A DNA stretch of 64,000 nt from assembly GCF_040225985.1 (NCBI RefSeq), contig NZ_JBBPEU010000011.1:67870-131869 (forward strand), read 5' to 3'. Each line of letters begins with the position of its first letter. Within the stretch, counting starts at the first letter, position 1. The notes beneath the pieces are model-generated. The model did no database searches. It was not told the origin of the DNA and worked only from the letters and a program-made list of their open reading frames with translations. A program made the position numbers and the translations under genes. The stretch comes from Shimia sp040225985. GTDB taxonomy: Bacteria; Pseudomonadota; Alphaproteobacteria; Rhodobacterales; Rhodobacteraceae. Below are positions 26,000 through 33,463 of the stretch, in pieces.

Positions 26000-26060
26000 T
26001 GGACTGATCCTTTCGTGTCAGGTCCGGTGGGCCGGTCTCCCGGCCCAGAGGTTTAGGGGA

Positions 26061-28562
26061 TTAGGCGCGCTCAACCTTGCAAGCGCATTTCTTGAAGTCC
26101 GTTTCCTTGGAAATCGGACAGGTCGCATCCAGCGTCAGCTTGTTGGTCAGCTGGCCCTCGTCGAACCACGGCATGAACACCAGACCTTTGGGCATCTTGT
26201 TGCGCCCGCGGGTTTCGACACGGCTCAGTACCGTACCGCGACGGGTGGACAACTCGATCTCCTGCCCCCGACGCAGGCCGCGTTCCTTGGCATCGTCGGG
26301 GTGCATATAGACCACGGCGGCAGGGAAAGACCGGTGCAATTCGGGCACGCGGCGTGTCATCGAGCCGGAATGCCAGTGCTCCAGCACCCGACCGGTGACC
26401 AGCCACAGGTTATATTCATCATCGGGCTCTTCTGCGGCTGGCTCATAGGGCGCGAAGATGATGTTCGCCTTGCCGTCCGGCTTGCCATAGAATTTAACGC
26501 CTTCGCCTTCCTTGACATAAGGGTCATAGCCCTCGCGGAAGCGGTAGAGCGTTTCCTTCCCGTCCACGACGGGCCAGCGCAGACCACGCGCCTGGTGATA
26601 GACATCGAACTCAGCCAGATCGTGAGCCTTGCCACGGCCAAAGTCCGCGTATTCTTCGAACAGGCCCTTCTGGACATAATATCCGAAATGCTTGGCTTCC
26701 TGGTTTTCAAAACCTTCGGCGGTTTCAGACAGCGGGTACTTGTTGATCTTACCGTTCTCGAACAACACCTCGTAAAGGGTCTTGCCGCGATATTCCGGTT
26801 TCTGGGACAAGAGTTCTTCCGGCCAGACGTCTTCGATCATGAACCGTTTAGAGAATTCCATCACCTGCCAGAGGTCCGAACGCGCCTCGCCCGGGGCATC
26901 CACTTGCTGGCGCCAGAACTGGGTGCGGCGTTCCGCGTTGCCATATGCGCCTTCTTTCTCGACCCACATGGCGGTGGGCAGAATCAGGTCAGCGGCCAGC
27001 GCGGTCACGGTCGGATAAGGATCGGACACGGTGATGAAGTTGTCAGGGTTGCGATAACCCGGATAGCCTTCTTCGTTCATGTTCGGGGCGGCTTGCATGT
27101 TATTGTTGCACTGGACCCAGTGACAGTTCAGCTTGCCGTCTTTCAGCATCCGGTGCTGCAGAACCGCGTGATAGCCGGGCTTCGGGGGGATCGTGCCTTT
27201 GGGCAGGCCCCACTTCTCTTCTGAAAGGTCACGGTGCTTTTCATTCATTACGACCATGTCGGCGGGCAGACGGTGGGCAAAGGTCCCAACCTCACGTGCA
27301 GTCCCACAGGCCGACGGCTGGCCGGTCAGCGAGAAGGGCGAGTTACCCGGCTCGGAAATTTTCCCAACCAGAAGGTGCACATTGTACATAAGCGAGTTCA
27401 CCCAGGATCCGCGCGTGTGCTGATTGAAGCCCATCGTCCAGAGCGACATCACCTTACGGGTCGGGTCGGCATATTGCTGGGCCAGGCGTTCCAGTTTGGC
27501 GGCGGGCACACCCGACAACTCGGACACGTATTCCAGCGTGTAGGGCGCCACGTACTCCTTGTACGCCTCGAAGTCGATTTTTTCTAACTTGCCGTGCTTG
27601 CCATCATGTGCGGGATTGGCCGCCGCCTGTTCCAGAGCGTGCTCGGGGCGCAGACCATAGCCGATATCGGTTGCGGTCTTGGTGAAATTGACGTTCTTGT
27701 TGACGAAGTCCCAATTCACCGCATCGTTCTGGATGATGTAGTTCGCGATGTAGTTCAGGATCGCCAGATCGGTTTGCGGGGCAAAGATCAGCCCGTTATC
27801 GGCCAGTTCGAAGGAACGATGCTCAAAGGTAGAAAGAACATGCACCTCGGCGCCTGGTTTGGTCAGTCGCGTGTCGGTGAGACGCGACCAAAGGATCGGG
27901 TGCATCTCGGCCATATTCGACCCCCACAGGACAAAAGTGTCCGCATGTTCAAGATCGTCATAGCAGCCCATCGGTTCGTCGATGCCGAAGGTGCGCATGA
28001 AACCGGCCACAGCCGACGCCATGCAGTGGCGCGCGTTCGGGTCGATGTTATTTGACCGCAGGCCCGCCTTCATGAACTTGGCGTTGGCATAGCCCTCCCA
28101 GACCGTCCACTGACCCGACCCAAAGATCGAGACGCCCGTGGGGCCTTTTTCCTTGAGCGTGGCCTTCCACTTCTCGGCCATCACGTCAAAAGCTTCGTCC
28201 CACGACACAGGCTCGAAATCGCCGTTCTTGTCGTAGACACCGTTCGATTTGCGCAAAAGCGGCGTGGTCAGGCGGTCCTGACCATACATGATCTTGGACA
28301 GGAAATAGCCCTTGATGCAGTTGAGCCCCCGGTTCACGGGCGCCTTGGGGTCGCCCTGCGTGGCGACGACGCGACCGTCCTTGACGCCGACCAGAACGGA
28401 ACAGCCCGTGCCGCAGAACCGGCAGGCCGCCTTGTCCCAGCGGATGTCAGGTCCGTCCATTTGTGCGGCAGCGGCATTCGGCAGGGTGATCCCGGCTGCC
28501 GATGCGGTGGCCGCAGCGGCAGACGCCTTGAGGAATGAGCGGCGGGAAGTTGGCAGTGTCAT
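26061..28562 (-). CDS. napA: Periplasmic nitrate reductase catalytic subunit NapA
   Basis: An 833-residue molybdoenzyme that reduces nitrate to nitrite in the periplasm. It carries a Tat signal (SRRSFLKA), a [4Fe-4S] cluster from Cys47, Cys50, Cys54 and Cys82, and the molybdenum-ligating Cys180 in NARHCMASAVAG. The C-terminal molybdopterin-dinucleotide domain includes LVTGRVLEHWHSGSMTRRVPEL. I use ATG 28562, which puts the twin-arginine motif at residues 7-8 and follows napD by 16 bp. All expected cofactor residues are present, so it should be functional. Confidence 0.97.
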   Translation of the reverse strand: MTLPTSRRSFLKASAAAATASAAGITLPNAAAAQMDGPDIRWDKAACRFCGTGCSVLVGVKDGRVVATQGDPKAPVNRGLNCIKGYFLSKIMYGQDRLTTPLLRKSNGVYDKNGDFEPVSWDEAFDVMAEKWKATLKEKGPTGVSIFGSGQWTVWEGYANAKFMKAGLRSNNIDPNARHCMASAVAGFMRTFGIDEPMGCYDDLEHADTFVLWGSNMAEMHPILWSRLTDTRLTKPGAEVHVLSTFEHRSFELADNGLIFAPQTDLAILNYIANYIIQNDAVNWDFVNKNVNFTKTATDIGYGLRPEHALEQAAANPAHDGKHGKLEKIDFEAYKEYVAPYTLEYVSELSGVPAAKLERLAQQYADPTRKVMSLWTMGFNQHTRGSWVNSLMYNVHLLVGKISEPGNSPFSLTGQPSACGTAREVGTFAHRLPADMVVMNEKHRDLSEEKWGLPKGTIPPKPGYHAVLQHRMLKDGKLNCHWVQCNNNMQAAPNMNEEGYPGYRNPDNFITVSDPYPTVTALAADLILPTAMWVEKEGAYGNAERRTQFWRQQVDAPGEARSDLWQVMEFSKRFMIEDVWPEELLSQKPEYRGKTLYEVLFENGKINKYPLSETAEGFENQEAKHFGYYVQKGLFEEYADFGRGKAHDLAEFDVYHQARGLRWPVVDGKETLYRFREGYDPYVKEGEGVKFYGKPDGKANIIFAPYEPAAEEPDDEYNLWLVTGRVLEHWHSGSMTRRVPELHRSFPAAVVYMHPDDAKERGLRRGQEIELSTRRGTVLSRVETRGRNKMPKGLVFMPWFDEGQLTNKLTLDATCPISKETDFKKCACKVERA

Positions 28563-28578
28563 GGCTATATGCTCCCGT

Positions 28579-28848
28579 TCAGTGAACTGTTTCAACGAGG
28601 GCGTCGGCGCTGTCGTCGAGCTCCTCGAAATGGTGGTAAGTCAGGGTGATGGTCAGCACGCCGGGGATCTGGTGCATGTCCATGATCTGGTCCGAAGCGC
28701 GCCGGGTGGGGGTGTCTTCGACGGTGATGACGATCCGCCCGTCTTCATGGGCGTGGACCTCACCCCCTTCAAAAGCGTTGATCGCGTCAATGACGGTGTC
28801 GACTTTTTCGGGCATCGTGTGGACAAGGCATCCGCAGATATTCAGCAT
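28579..28848 (-). CDS. napD: NapA Tat-signal chaperone NapD
   Basis: An 89-residue protein starting MLNICGCLVHTMPEKVDTV, the usual NapD form. It binds the twin-arginine signal peptide of NapA and prevents export before cofactor insertion. The start overlaps the end of napF by 7 bases; the much longer open frame upstream is the napF gene read in another frame. Confidence 0.92.
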   Translation of the reverse strand: MLNICGCLVHTMPEKVDTVIDAINAFEGGEVHAHEDGRIVITVEDTPTRRASDQIMDMHQIPGVLTITLTYHHFEELDDSADALVETVH

Positions 28849-29345
28849 GGGCTGGCCTCCGCTGGCTGGTGAATTTGTGTGAACTGGATCGCCCCGACTG
28901 GGCACGGCGCCACGCAGGCCCCGCATCCGGTGCAGGTTTCGAGATCGAACAGCGGCTCGGCATTCCCGCCCGGTTGCAGTCGGAACCGGATGGCCTGCTG
29001 GTCGCAATGGTCCTGACATGTGCGGCATTGCACGGCGTTGCGCGACAGGCACGCACCCGAGGCCTCGGCACGCCAAGTCCACGGCGTATCGGCGCGAAGG
29101 GCGCCGGCCTCGCAGGTATCAGTGCAGGCACTACAAAAGGTGCATTCACCCCGCGCCAGTGAGACGACCGGATATCCTTCCGCATCTTTCAGAACAATCC
29201 CCTCGGGACAGGCCCGCGCGCAATCTCCGCATTTGGTGCAGGCGTCTTCGAAGGCCATCACACCGATGGCCCCAAAAGGGCGCATCGGGTTCTGGCGGGT
29301 AAAGCCGCCGCGCAGGAATGCCCGTCTGCTGGTTTGAGAAGTCAT
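28842..29345 (-). CDS. napF: Ferredoxin-type protein NapF
   Basis: A 167-residue cytoplasmic iron-sulfur protein with four cysteine clusters (CTKCGDCARACP, CTFCSACTDTC, CRTCQDHC, CTGCGACVAPCP), thought to assist NapA maturation. An N-terminal SRRAFLRGG resembles a Tat motif, common in NapF though the protein is usually cytoplasmic. First gene of the nap operon, preceded by a 594-bp regulatory interval. Confidence 0.93.
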   Translation of the reverse strand: MTSQTSRRAFLRGGFTRQNPMRPFGAIGVMAFEDACTKCGDCARACPEGIVLKDAEGYPVVSLARGECTFCSACTDTCEAGALRADTPWTWRAEASGACLSRNAVQCRTCQDHCDQQAIRFRLQPGGNAEPLFDLETCTGCGACVAPCPVGAIQFTQIHQPAEASPC

Positions 29346-29467
29346 GCCGTCCTCCTGAGAGAGAGCGTCGTCTGTCGCGCTGTTCCCTCTTTGAATAACG
29401 TCAAGACCCCTGCGACGAATTTGATCTGCGTCATTTTAGCGGTCGAATGCGTGAACTTTACAAAACT

Positions 29468-29555
29468 GCAAACATTTGATTTTGCGAATGTTTTTCCAAA
29501 TATGCACGATTTTGCATCAGTTTTTAAACCGTTGTTTTCATATGCAAAACTTTGC
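29468..29555. promoter_or_regulatory. Three related inverted repeats upstream of napF
   Basis: GCAAA-N8-TTTGC at 29468-29485, ATGCA-N6-TGCAT at 29502-29517 and GCAAA-AC-TTTGC at 29544-29555. Their centres lie 33 and 40 bp apart in an AT-rich stretch that should hold the nap promoter. They could be sites of a dimeric regulator; the protein is unknown. Confidence 0.45.
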
Positions 29556-29637
29556 TTTTCGCGACATGATCCGTAGCGCACGCTGCCCGACCTGATCCTG
29601 TCATTTTTTTGGGCCGAACCGGGGAAAAGTTTTTTCA

Positions 29638-29740
29638 GATTTGCGCCCCAAACGGTATTTTTCAGTGCAACTCCGGGCTGAAAAGGTGATTTCAGCACGC
29701 GACTCACAACTTTTTTTGAAAGCGTGGTAGGGCGCAAATC
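29638..29740. ncRNA. Candidate structured RNA or long inverted repeat
   Basis: GATTTGCGCCC (29638-29648) pairs exactly with GGGCGCAAATC (29730-29740). Inside, TTTTCAG (29659-29665) can pair with CTGAAAA (29678-29684), and CACGC (29696-29700) with GCGTG (29722-29726), giving a three-way-junction-like layout. The strand is undetermined and no terminator T-run follows. It may be an RNA element or only DNA-level symmetry. Confidence 0.3.
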
Positions 29741-29939
29741 GCACGACCAAGACTGCATGCAACGGTCCCCGCATCGCGGTCTGAACGAAGTGTCCCCAGA
29801 GTTTGCAAGCTGCGTTGTCACGCTTTTTCACCTTATCTTTACCAAAGGTCACTTCGCGCGGCCCCCGGTTGCCCGATCCGGAAGATATCGCTAGCGTGGA
29901 AACCGCAGTTTGCGTTTCCACAAACTTTGGCCAAATTTC

Positions 29940-30635
29940 GTGAACGAACTCGACTTCTCGCTCCTGACCGACCTGCCACTCTTCGCGCAACTGAGCGAAG
30001 AGGATTGCCGCGCGGTATTGTCCAAGGCCCGCACGCGCTATGTCGAACGGGGTGACGACGTCTTTAGCGAAGGCGCCGAGGCGACACATTTCTTCCTGCT
30101 GTTGGATGGCCATGTACGTGTGGAACGCGTGACACCGGAAGGCGACCGGGTGATCCCGCTGCTTATCCCGCCGGGGCAATTGATCGGCATCGCGGCCGCT
30201 TTGGGCAAAGACACCTATCCCGCCACCGCTGTCGCCGCCTCGGACTGTTTCGTGCTGCAATGGCCGATGCGGCGCTGGTCAGAGTTTTCAACGACCTATC
30301 CCGGCTTTGCGACCGAGACATTCAAGACCGTGGGCTGCCGCCTGGATGAGATCAACCGCCGCGTCATGGAGCTTGCCACCCAGCGCGTCGAACAACGGGT
30401 CGCCAATGCCCTGCTGGGCATGGCCCGCAACAACGCCCGCCCGGACAAAGACGGGCTGGTGATCGGCTTCCCCCTGACCCGCAAGCAGATTTCCGAGATG
30501 ACAGGATCGACCCTGCACACGGTCAGCCGGCTTTTGTCGCACTGGCAAAACGACGGCCTGCTAACCAGCACGAAAAAGGAAATCAGCATTCTCGACGTGC
30601 GCGGTCTGGAAAACCTCGCGTCGCGCAGCGCCTGA
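29940..30635 (+). CDS. Crp/Fnr family transcriptional regulator
   Basis: A 231-residue regulator. A cyclic-nucleotide-binding-type beta-roll is at about 15-115 (LPLFAQLSEEDCRAVL, FLLLDGHVRVERVTPEGDRVIPLL) and a winged helix at the C-terminus (LTRKQISEMTGSTLHTVSRLLSHWQNDGLL). It lacks the N-terminal cysteine cluster of FNR, so it is not an Fe-S oxygen sensor and is closer to NnrR/DNR/NarR-type members. Position beside nap suggests nitrate or NO-linked control. The start is either GTG 29940, which I use, or TTG 29910. Confidence 0.86.
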   Translation: MNELDFSLLTDLPLFAQLSEEDCRAVLSKARTRYVERGDDVFSEGAEATHFFLLLDGHVRVERVTPEGDRVIPLLIPPGQLIGIAAALGKDTYPATAVAASDCFVLQWPMRRWSEFSTTYPGFATETFKTVGCRLDEINRRVMELATQRVEQRVANALLGMARNNARPDKDGLVIGFPLTRKQISEMTGSTLHTVSRLLSHWQNDGLLTSTKKEISILDVRGLENLASRSA

Positions 30636-30730
30636 CCCCCAAAGTTTCTGATCGCCTTTGGATCCGGGGACTTGACCGGTCCTACGGTACCTATTCTTGT
30701 GGTCACGCAAGGTAAACCGGAGGGTGGGAA

Positions 30731-31522
30731 ATGGCAGTCTATCAACATCTTGAGGTCACGGAACAGGGCGAGATCACGACTGTTACAATGACCCGCACAA
30801 CCCACCGCAATGCCTTGGACAAGGTATTGATGGGCGAGTTGACCCACTTCGCCCAAGCGCGGCGCTTGGATACCCGGACCAAAGTCATCATCCTGCGCGG
30901 CACCGATCACTATTTCTCGGCCGGTGCCGACCTGTCCCTGCTTGCCGACATTTCCGGCAAGACCGCCGGAGGCCACCCTGACCTTCTTGCCCAGCGGCAA
31001 CTGGCCAAGATCGGCCCCGAAATGTGCAAGGCATGGGAGGAATTGCCCCAGATCACCATCGCCGCGATCGAGGGCCATTGTGTCGGCGGGGGGGTCGCGC
31101 TGGCGCTGGCCTGCGATTTCCGCATCGTGGCCGAGGGCACGACCATGCGCCTGCCTGAAATTCCGCTGGGACTGAACATGAGCTGGCAGTCCATTCCGCG
31201 TCTGGTCAGCCTCATCGGTCCTGCCCGTACCAAACGCATGGTGATCTATGGCGAGGCGCTGGACGCGCAAACCCTCACCGCATGGGGACTGGCCGAGGAC
31301 TGCGTAGACGACCGGATGACGATGCAGGCCGCCTGGGACTGGGCCGAGAAAACCGTCACCCTGCCCGCGCTGGCCGTGCGAATGTCCAAGGAAGCCGTGA
31401 CCGCCACGGCGTCGGCCCTGCACAATGCGGCCTCGTTCATGGACAGCGACCAGTTCCTGCTGGCCAGCCTGACGGAAGACCATGCACAGCGCGTGCAACA
31501 GGCCCTGAAGAAAAAGACCTGA
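30731..31522 (+). CDS. Enoyl-CoA hydratase/isomerase family protein
   Basis: A 263-residue crotonase. The oxyanion-hole segments are SAGADLSLL (about 63-71) and GHCVGGGVALALACD (about 115-129). Of the two glutamates of classical enoyl-CoA hydratase, the one in LPEIPLGL (Glu143) is present while the GGGxEL position is Ala. The reaction may therefore be isomerisation or another crotonase chemistry rather than simple hydration. The ribosome site is GGAGGG just upstream. It converges on the aldehyde dehydrogenase gene. Confidence 0.85.
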   Translation: MAVYQHLEVTEQGEITTVTMTRTTHRNALDKVLMGELTHFAQARRLDTRTKVIILRGTDHYFSAGADLSLLADISGKTAGGHPDLLAQRQLAKIGPEMCKAWEELPQITIAAIEGHCVGGGVALALACDFRIVAEGTTMRLPEIPLGLNMSWQSIPRLVSLIGPARTKRMVIYGEALDAQTLTAWGLAEDCVDDRMTMQAAWDWAEKTVTLPALAVRMSKEAVTATASALHNAASFMDSDQFLLASLTEDHAQRVQQALKKKT

Positions 31523-31538
31523 CCTTGGGGCGAACCAG

Positions 31539-32975
31539 TTAGGGCAACATCCGTTTGAGGATCGCCTTTGCCCGCGGACCATAGGGTGGATGCAGCAGCT
31601 TGACACCCGTAAACCGACCCGGTCCACGTTGTTCAAACACCGACTTCAGGTGTGAAAACGTGTCGAACCCTTCCGGACCGTGATAGGCCCCCTGTCCGCT
31701 GGCCCCCACCCCGCCAAAGGCCAGGTCCTCTTGCGAGTATTGCAATAGCGTTTCGTTGACTCCGAACGACCCAGAGACCGTATCGCGCTGCAACTGCCGG
31801 ATCGTGGCCCTGTTGCGGGTAAAGCAATAGGCCGACAGCGGGCGATCCCCCGCGTTGATGTGATCGACCACCTCTGGCAGAGTGTTATAGGTCAGTACGG
31901 GCAGGATCGGGCCAAAGATTTCCTCTCGCATCAAACGGCAGGTCGGAGGCGCGTCCAGAACCAGCGTCAGCGGATATTTGAAAACACCACCGGCCTCGCT
32001 GGGCTCAGCACCCTCGGACCTCAGGATCTGTGCCCCGCCCGCACGCGCCTCGTCCACGAGATCCTGCAACCGGCGATAAAACCGTTCTGACACGATGGCG
32101 GTATAGTCGCGATCCGACACACCCGTGAAGGAGGTCGTGAATTTGTTCAGGGCCGCGTCCACGAAACGCGCGCGCTGCATACGTGGCACAAAGACGTAAT
32201 CCGGCGCAATACAGGTCTGGCCCGCGTTGAAACATTTGCCCCAGACAATCCGCTCAGCGGCTTCTTCGACATCGAAATCCGGGGCCACCACGGCAGGGGA
32301 TTTCCCCCCCAGTTCCAACGTAACGGGCGTCAGGTTGGGGGCCGCTGCCGCCGCGATCAACCGACCGACGTGGGTCGAACCCGTGAACAGCAGGTGGTCA
32401 AACGGCAACGCGGCAAACGCGGGCGAAAGCTTCTGTCCACCCTGAAACACAGTGACGAGATCGGGCGGAAAGGTCTCGGCAATCAGACCCGAGACCAAAG
32501 CACAAAGCTGTGGGGTTTCCTCAGACATGCAAAGCATTGCCCGATTGCCAGCGGCCAGCGCCGAAACCAGCGGCGCGATGGTCAGGTGCAGGGCGTAATT
32601 CCATGGCGACATTATCCCCACCACACCCAATGGCTGGGGCAGGATATAGGCCCTTGCCGGCAGCGACCAAAACGACACCTTGCGCTTGCGCTTTTGCATC
32701 CAGCGCCGCAGGTTTTTCCTGGCATAGTGGATGGCCCCGTGACAGCCCGCGATCTCGGCCAGCAGGGTTTCCGTTCGCGACCGGCACCCGAAATCGGCGT
32801 TCAGCGCCTCGACCAGCGCTTCGCGGTTCTCGAGGATCATCCTGTCCAGTCGCTGCAGCCGGTCTAGGCGGGTTTCAAGATCGGGAAAGCGATCCTTGGA
32901 AAAGGCGTCTTTCTGGTCGCGAAACGCTTGCGCAAGCCGATCCCCATCGTCTTGTGGCACCTCGTCAACGCTCAT
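31539..32975 (-). CDS. Coniferyl-aldehyde-type aldehyde dehydrogenase
   Basis: A 478-residue aldehyde dehydrogenase of the coniferyl aldehyde dehydrogenase branch. Typical features are GVVGIMSPWNYALHL, the general base in LELGGKSP, the nucleophile in AGQTCIAPDYVFVP, and a C-terminus with a basic LLHPPYGPRAKAILKRML tail like membrane-associated fatty-aldehyde enzymes. Substrates of this branch range from aromatic to medium-chain aldehydes. The start is the ATG giving MSVDEVPQ. It follows the Usp gene. Confidence 0.83.
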   Translation of the reverse strand: MSVDEVPQDDGDRLAQAFRDQKDAFSKDRFPDLETRLDRLQRLDRMILENREALVEALNADFGCRSRTETLLAEIAGCHGAIHYARKNLRRWMQKRKRKVSFWSLPARAYILPQPLGVVGIMSPWNYALHLTIAPLVSALAAGNRAMLCMSEETPQLCALVSGLIAETFPPDLVTVFQGGQKLSPAFAALPFDHLLFTGSTHVGRLIAAAAAPNLTPVTLELGGKSPAVVAPDFDVEEAAERIVWGKCFNAGQTCIAPDYVFVPRMQRARFVDAALNKFTTSFTGVSDRDYTAIVSERFYRRLQDLVDEARAGGAQILRSEGAEPSEAGGVFKYPLTLVLDAPPTCRLMREEIFGPILPVLTYNTLPEVVDHINAGDRPLSAYCFTRNRATIRQLQRDTVSGSFGVNETLLQYSQEDLAFGGVGASGQGAYHGPEGFDTFSHLKSVFEQRGPGRFTGVKLLHPPYGPRAKAILKRMLP

Positions 32976-33028
32976 GGCTCCGCTCACCTTGTTCACAAGG
33001 ATGTCCTTTCCACCAAGCCCCCCCCGCG

Positions 33029-33463
33029 TCAAGCCGTGCTGGGCCGTACCACAAGTACCGAACAGGGCGCATAGCGCGAGACACGTGCCGAGTTCGGCCC
33101 CTGCAATTTGTCCATGAGGTTGGGTTTATGCGCCCCCATCACGACCAGATCGGCCTGAGACCGCTTGATCGCGTCGAGGATCATTTCATAGGCTGTGCCC
33201 ACTTCGACGATGTGCTGGACCTTGCCAAATTCAGGCAAGGTTTCCTTTACAAAGTCATGCAGCTGCACATTGGCCGTCTCGACGGCCGATTTCATCGTGC
33301 CTTCCTTGAAATATGAGCCGACGATAGACATCCCGTAATCCGGGATCACCGTCACTACGCTCAGCGCCGCGTCATAAAACTTGGCAAGGTCGGCGGCGGT
33401 GCGCAGCAGCTTGTCCTCGGACTCAAGGTGGGTCAGGTCGATGGCACAGAGAATATGCTTCAT
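33029..33463 (-). CDS. Universal stress protein (UspA family)
   Basis: A 144-residue UspA-fold protein starting MKHILCAIDLTH. The late loop VMGAHKPNLMDKLQGPNSARVSRYAPCSVLVVRP lacks the full G-x2-G-x9-G-S/T nucleotide motif, so ATP binding may be weak. Its start overlaps the stop of the TRAP permease gene by 4 bases. Usp genes are commonly attached to TRAP transporter operons (for example TeaD with TeaABC), where they may modulate transport. Confidence 0.9.
   Translation of the reverse strand: MKHILCAIDLTHLESEDKLLRTAADLAKFYDAALSVVTVIPDYGMSIVGSYFKEGTMKSAVETANVQLHDFVKETLPEFGKVQHIVEVGTAYEMILDAIKRSQADLVVMGAHKPNLMDKLQGPNSARVSRYAPCSVLVVRPSTA

Larger units (their letters stand above)
29346..29939. 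other. Nap upstream regulatory interval
   Basis: A 594-bp gap between napF (minus strand) and the Crp/Fnr gene (plus strand). I see no convincing open frame in it. The part nearest napF (about 29440-29560) is AT-rich and carries three GCAAA/TGCAT-type inverted repeats. The middle (29638-29740) can fold into a long imperfect structure. No good TTGAT-N4-ATCAA FNR site was found by eye. Confidence 0.6.

Noticed and set aside
29470..29490. TTGAT half-site before napF as an FNR box
   Set aside because: The partner half (ATCAA after four bases) is absent; the segment fits the GCAAA/TTTGC repeats better.
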